11,032 nucleotides of DNA from Candidatus Pacearchaeota archaeon (GTDB taxonomy: Archaea > Nanobdellota > Nanobdellia > Pacearchaeales > GW2011-AR1), in NCBI GenBank assembly GCA_002686355.1, contig NZBV01000027.1:1-11032 (forward strand), written 5' to 3'. Below are positions 10,966 to 11,032 of this stretch, piece after piece. The position numbers and the translations under genes are program-made. The notes beneath the pieces are model-generated. The model was not told the DNA's origin and did no database searches. It worked only from the letters and a program-made list of their open reading frames with translations. Numbering within the stretch: the first letter of the stretch is position 1; every line of letters begins with the position of its first letter.

Positions 10966-10984
10966 ACAAAATCTTTGATTTTGT
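10966..10984. repeat. Hairpin 2 downstream of tRNA-Trp
   Basis: ACAAAATC-TTT-GATTTTGT, an 8-bp perfect stem with a 3-nt loop. It is similar in sequence to hairpin 3, with GAGAGT after it. Confidence 0.4.
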
Positions 10985-11002
10985 GAGAGTGCAACGTGGC
11001 AA

Positions 11003-11021
11003 GAAAAATTTTTGATTTTTC
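11003..11021. repeat. Hairpin 3 near the right edge
   Basis: GAAAAAT-TTTTG-ATTTTTC, a 7-bp perfect stem, followed by GCAGAGT. It resembles hairpin 2 in stem and flank, suggesting a degenerate tandem element. Confidence 0.4.
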
Positions 11022-11032
11022 GCAGAGTTGAG

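Overview
The window is archaeal and most likely from a small, AT-rich DPANN-type genome (Woesearchaeota/Pacearchaeota-like; the exact lineage is inference). The evidence is the archaeal RNA polymerase subunit Rpo7, Spt4, ribosomal proteins S24e and S27ae, a Dph6-type diphthamide enzyme, tRNA genes without an encoded CCA, and TATA boxes rather than -35/-10 promoters. At least ten genes have a TTTAAA/TATAAA-like box centred about 25-31 nt before the start codon, which predicts leaderless mRNAs. Internal operon genes use Shine-Dalgarno sites or ATGA overlaps instead.

Layout. 1-332 (-) is the 5' part of an unrecognised gene that runs off the left edge. 570-923 (+) is a small coiled-coil protein of unknown function. 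958-2438 (+) holds a glutamyl-tRNA synthetase that ends where its anticodon-binding domain should begin, overlapped by a small type IV pilin-like membrane protein. 2439-3876 (+) carries a possible 14-codon mini-ORF, tRNA-His(GTG), and hisS 19 nt after the tRNA. 4030-5695 (-) holds dph6 and the condensin kleisin scpA, each with its own TATA box. The gene-free stretch 5696-6138 contains a strong candidate for a structured non-coding RNA on the + strand. 6139-8597 (-) is the known archaeal transcription/ribosome neighbourhood: PIN-domain protein, rpo7, a 63-residue unknown, spt4, rps24e, rps27ae. 8736-9296 (-) is the threonylcarbamoyl-AMP synthase gene tsaC. It shares one TATA element with the divergent two-gene module at 9348-10587 (+), a helical protein with a C-terminal helix-turn-helix followed by a large PIN-like nuclease, which resembles a toxin-antitoxin pair. 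10588-10815 is a headless coding remnant that runs into tRNA-Trp(CCA) at 10798-10868. The last 160 bases hold three small hairpins and no clear gene.

How the genes work together. Nearly everything serves translation, tRNA biology or transcription: GluRS, HisRS with its tRNA, tRNA-Trp, t6A synthesis (TsaC), diphthamide on EF2 (Dph6), ribosomal proteins, and Rpo7/Spt4. ScpA serves chromosome organisation. Several translation parts look unconventional: GluRS without an anticodon-binding domain, HisRS without the usual motif 3 arginine, tRNA-His with two U-U mismatches in the acceptor stem, and tRNA-Trp with an apparent A19-U56 swap of the near-universal G19-C56 pair. The best candidates for something undescribed are the structured RNA at about 5925-6045 and the HTH-PIN module. 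All assignments come from reading the sequence without database searches.
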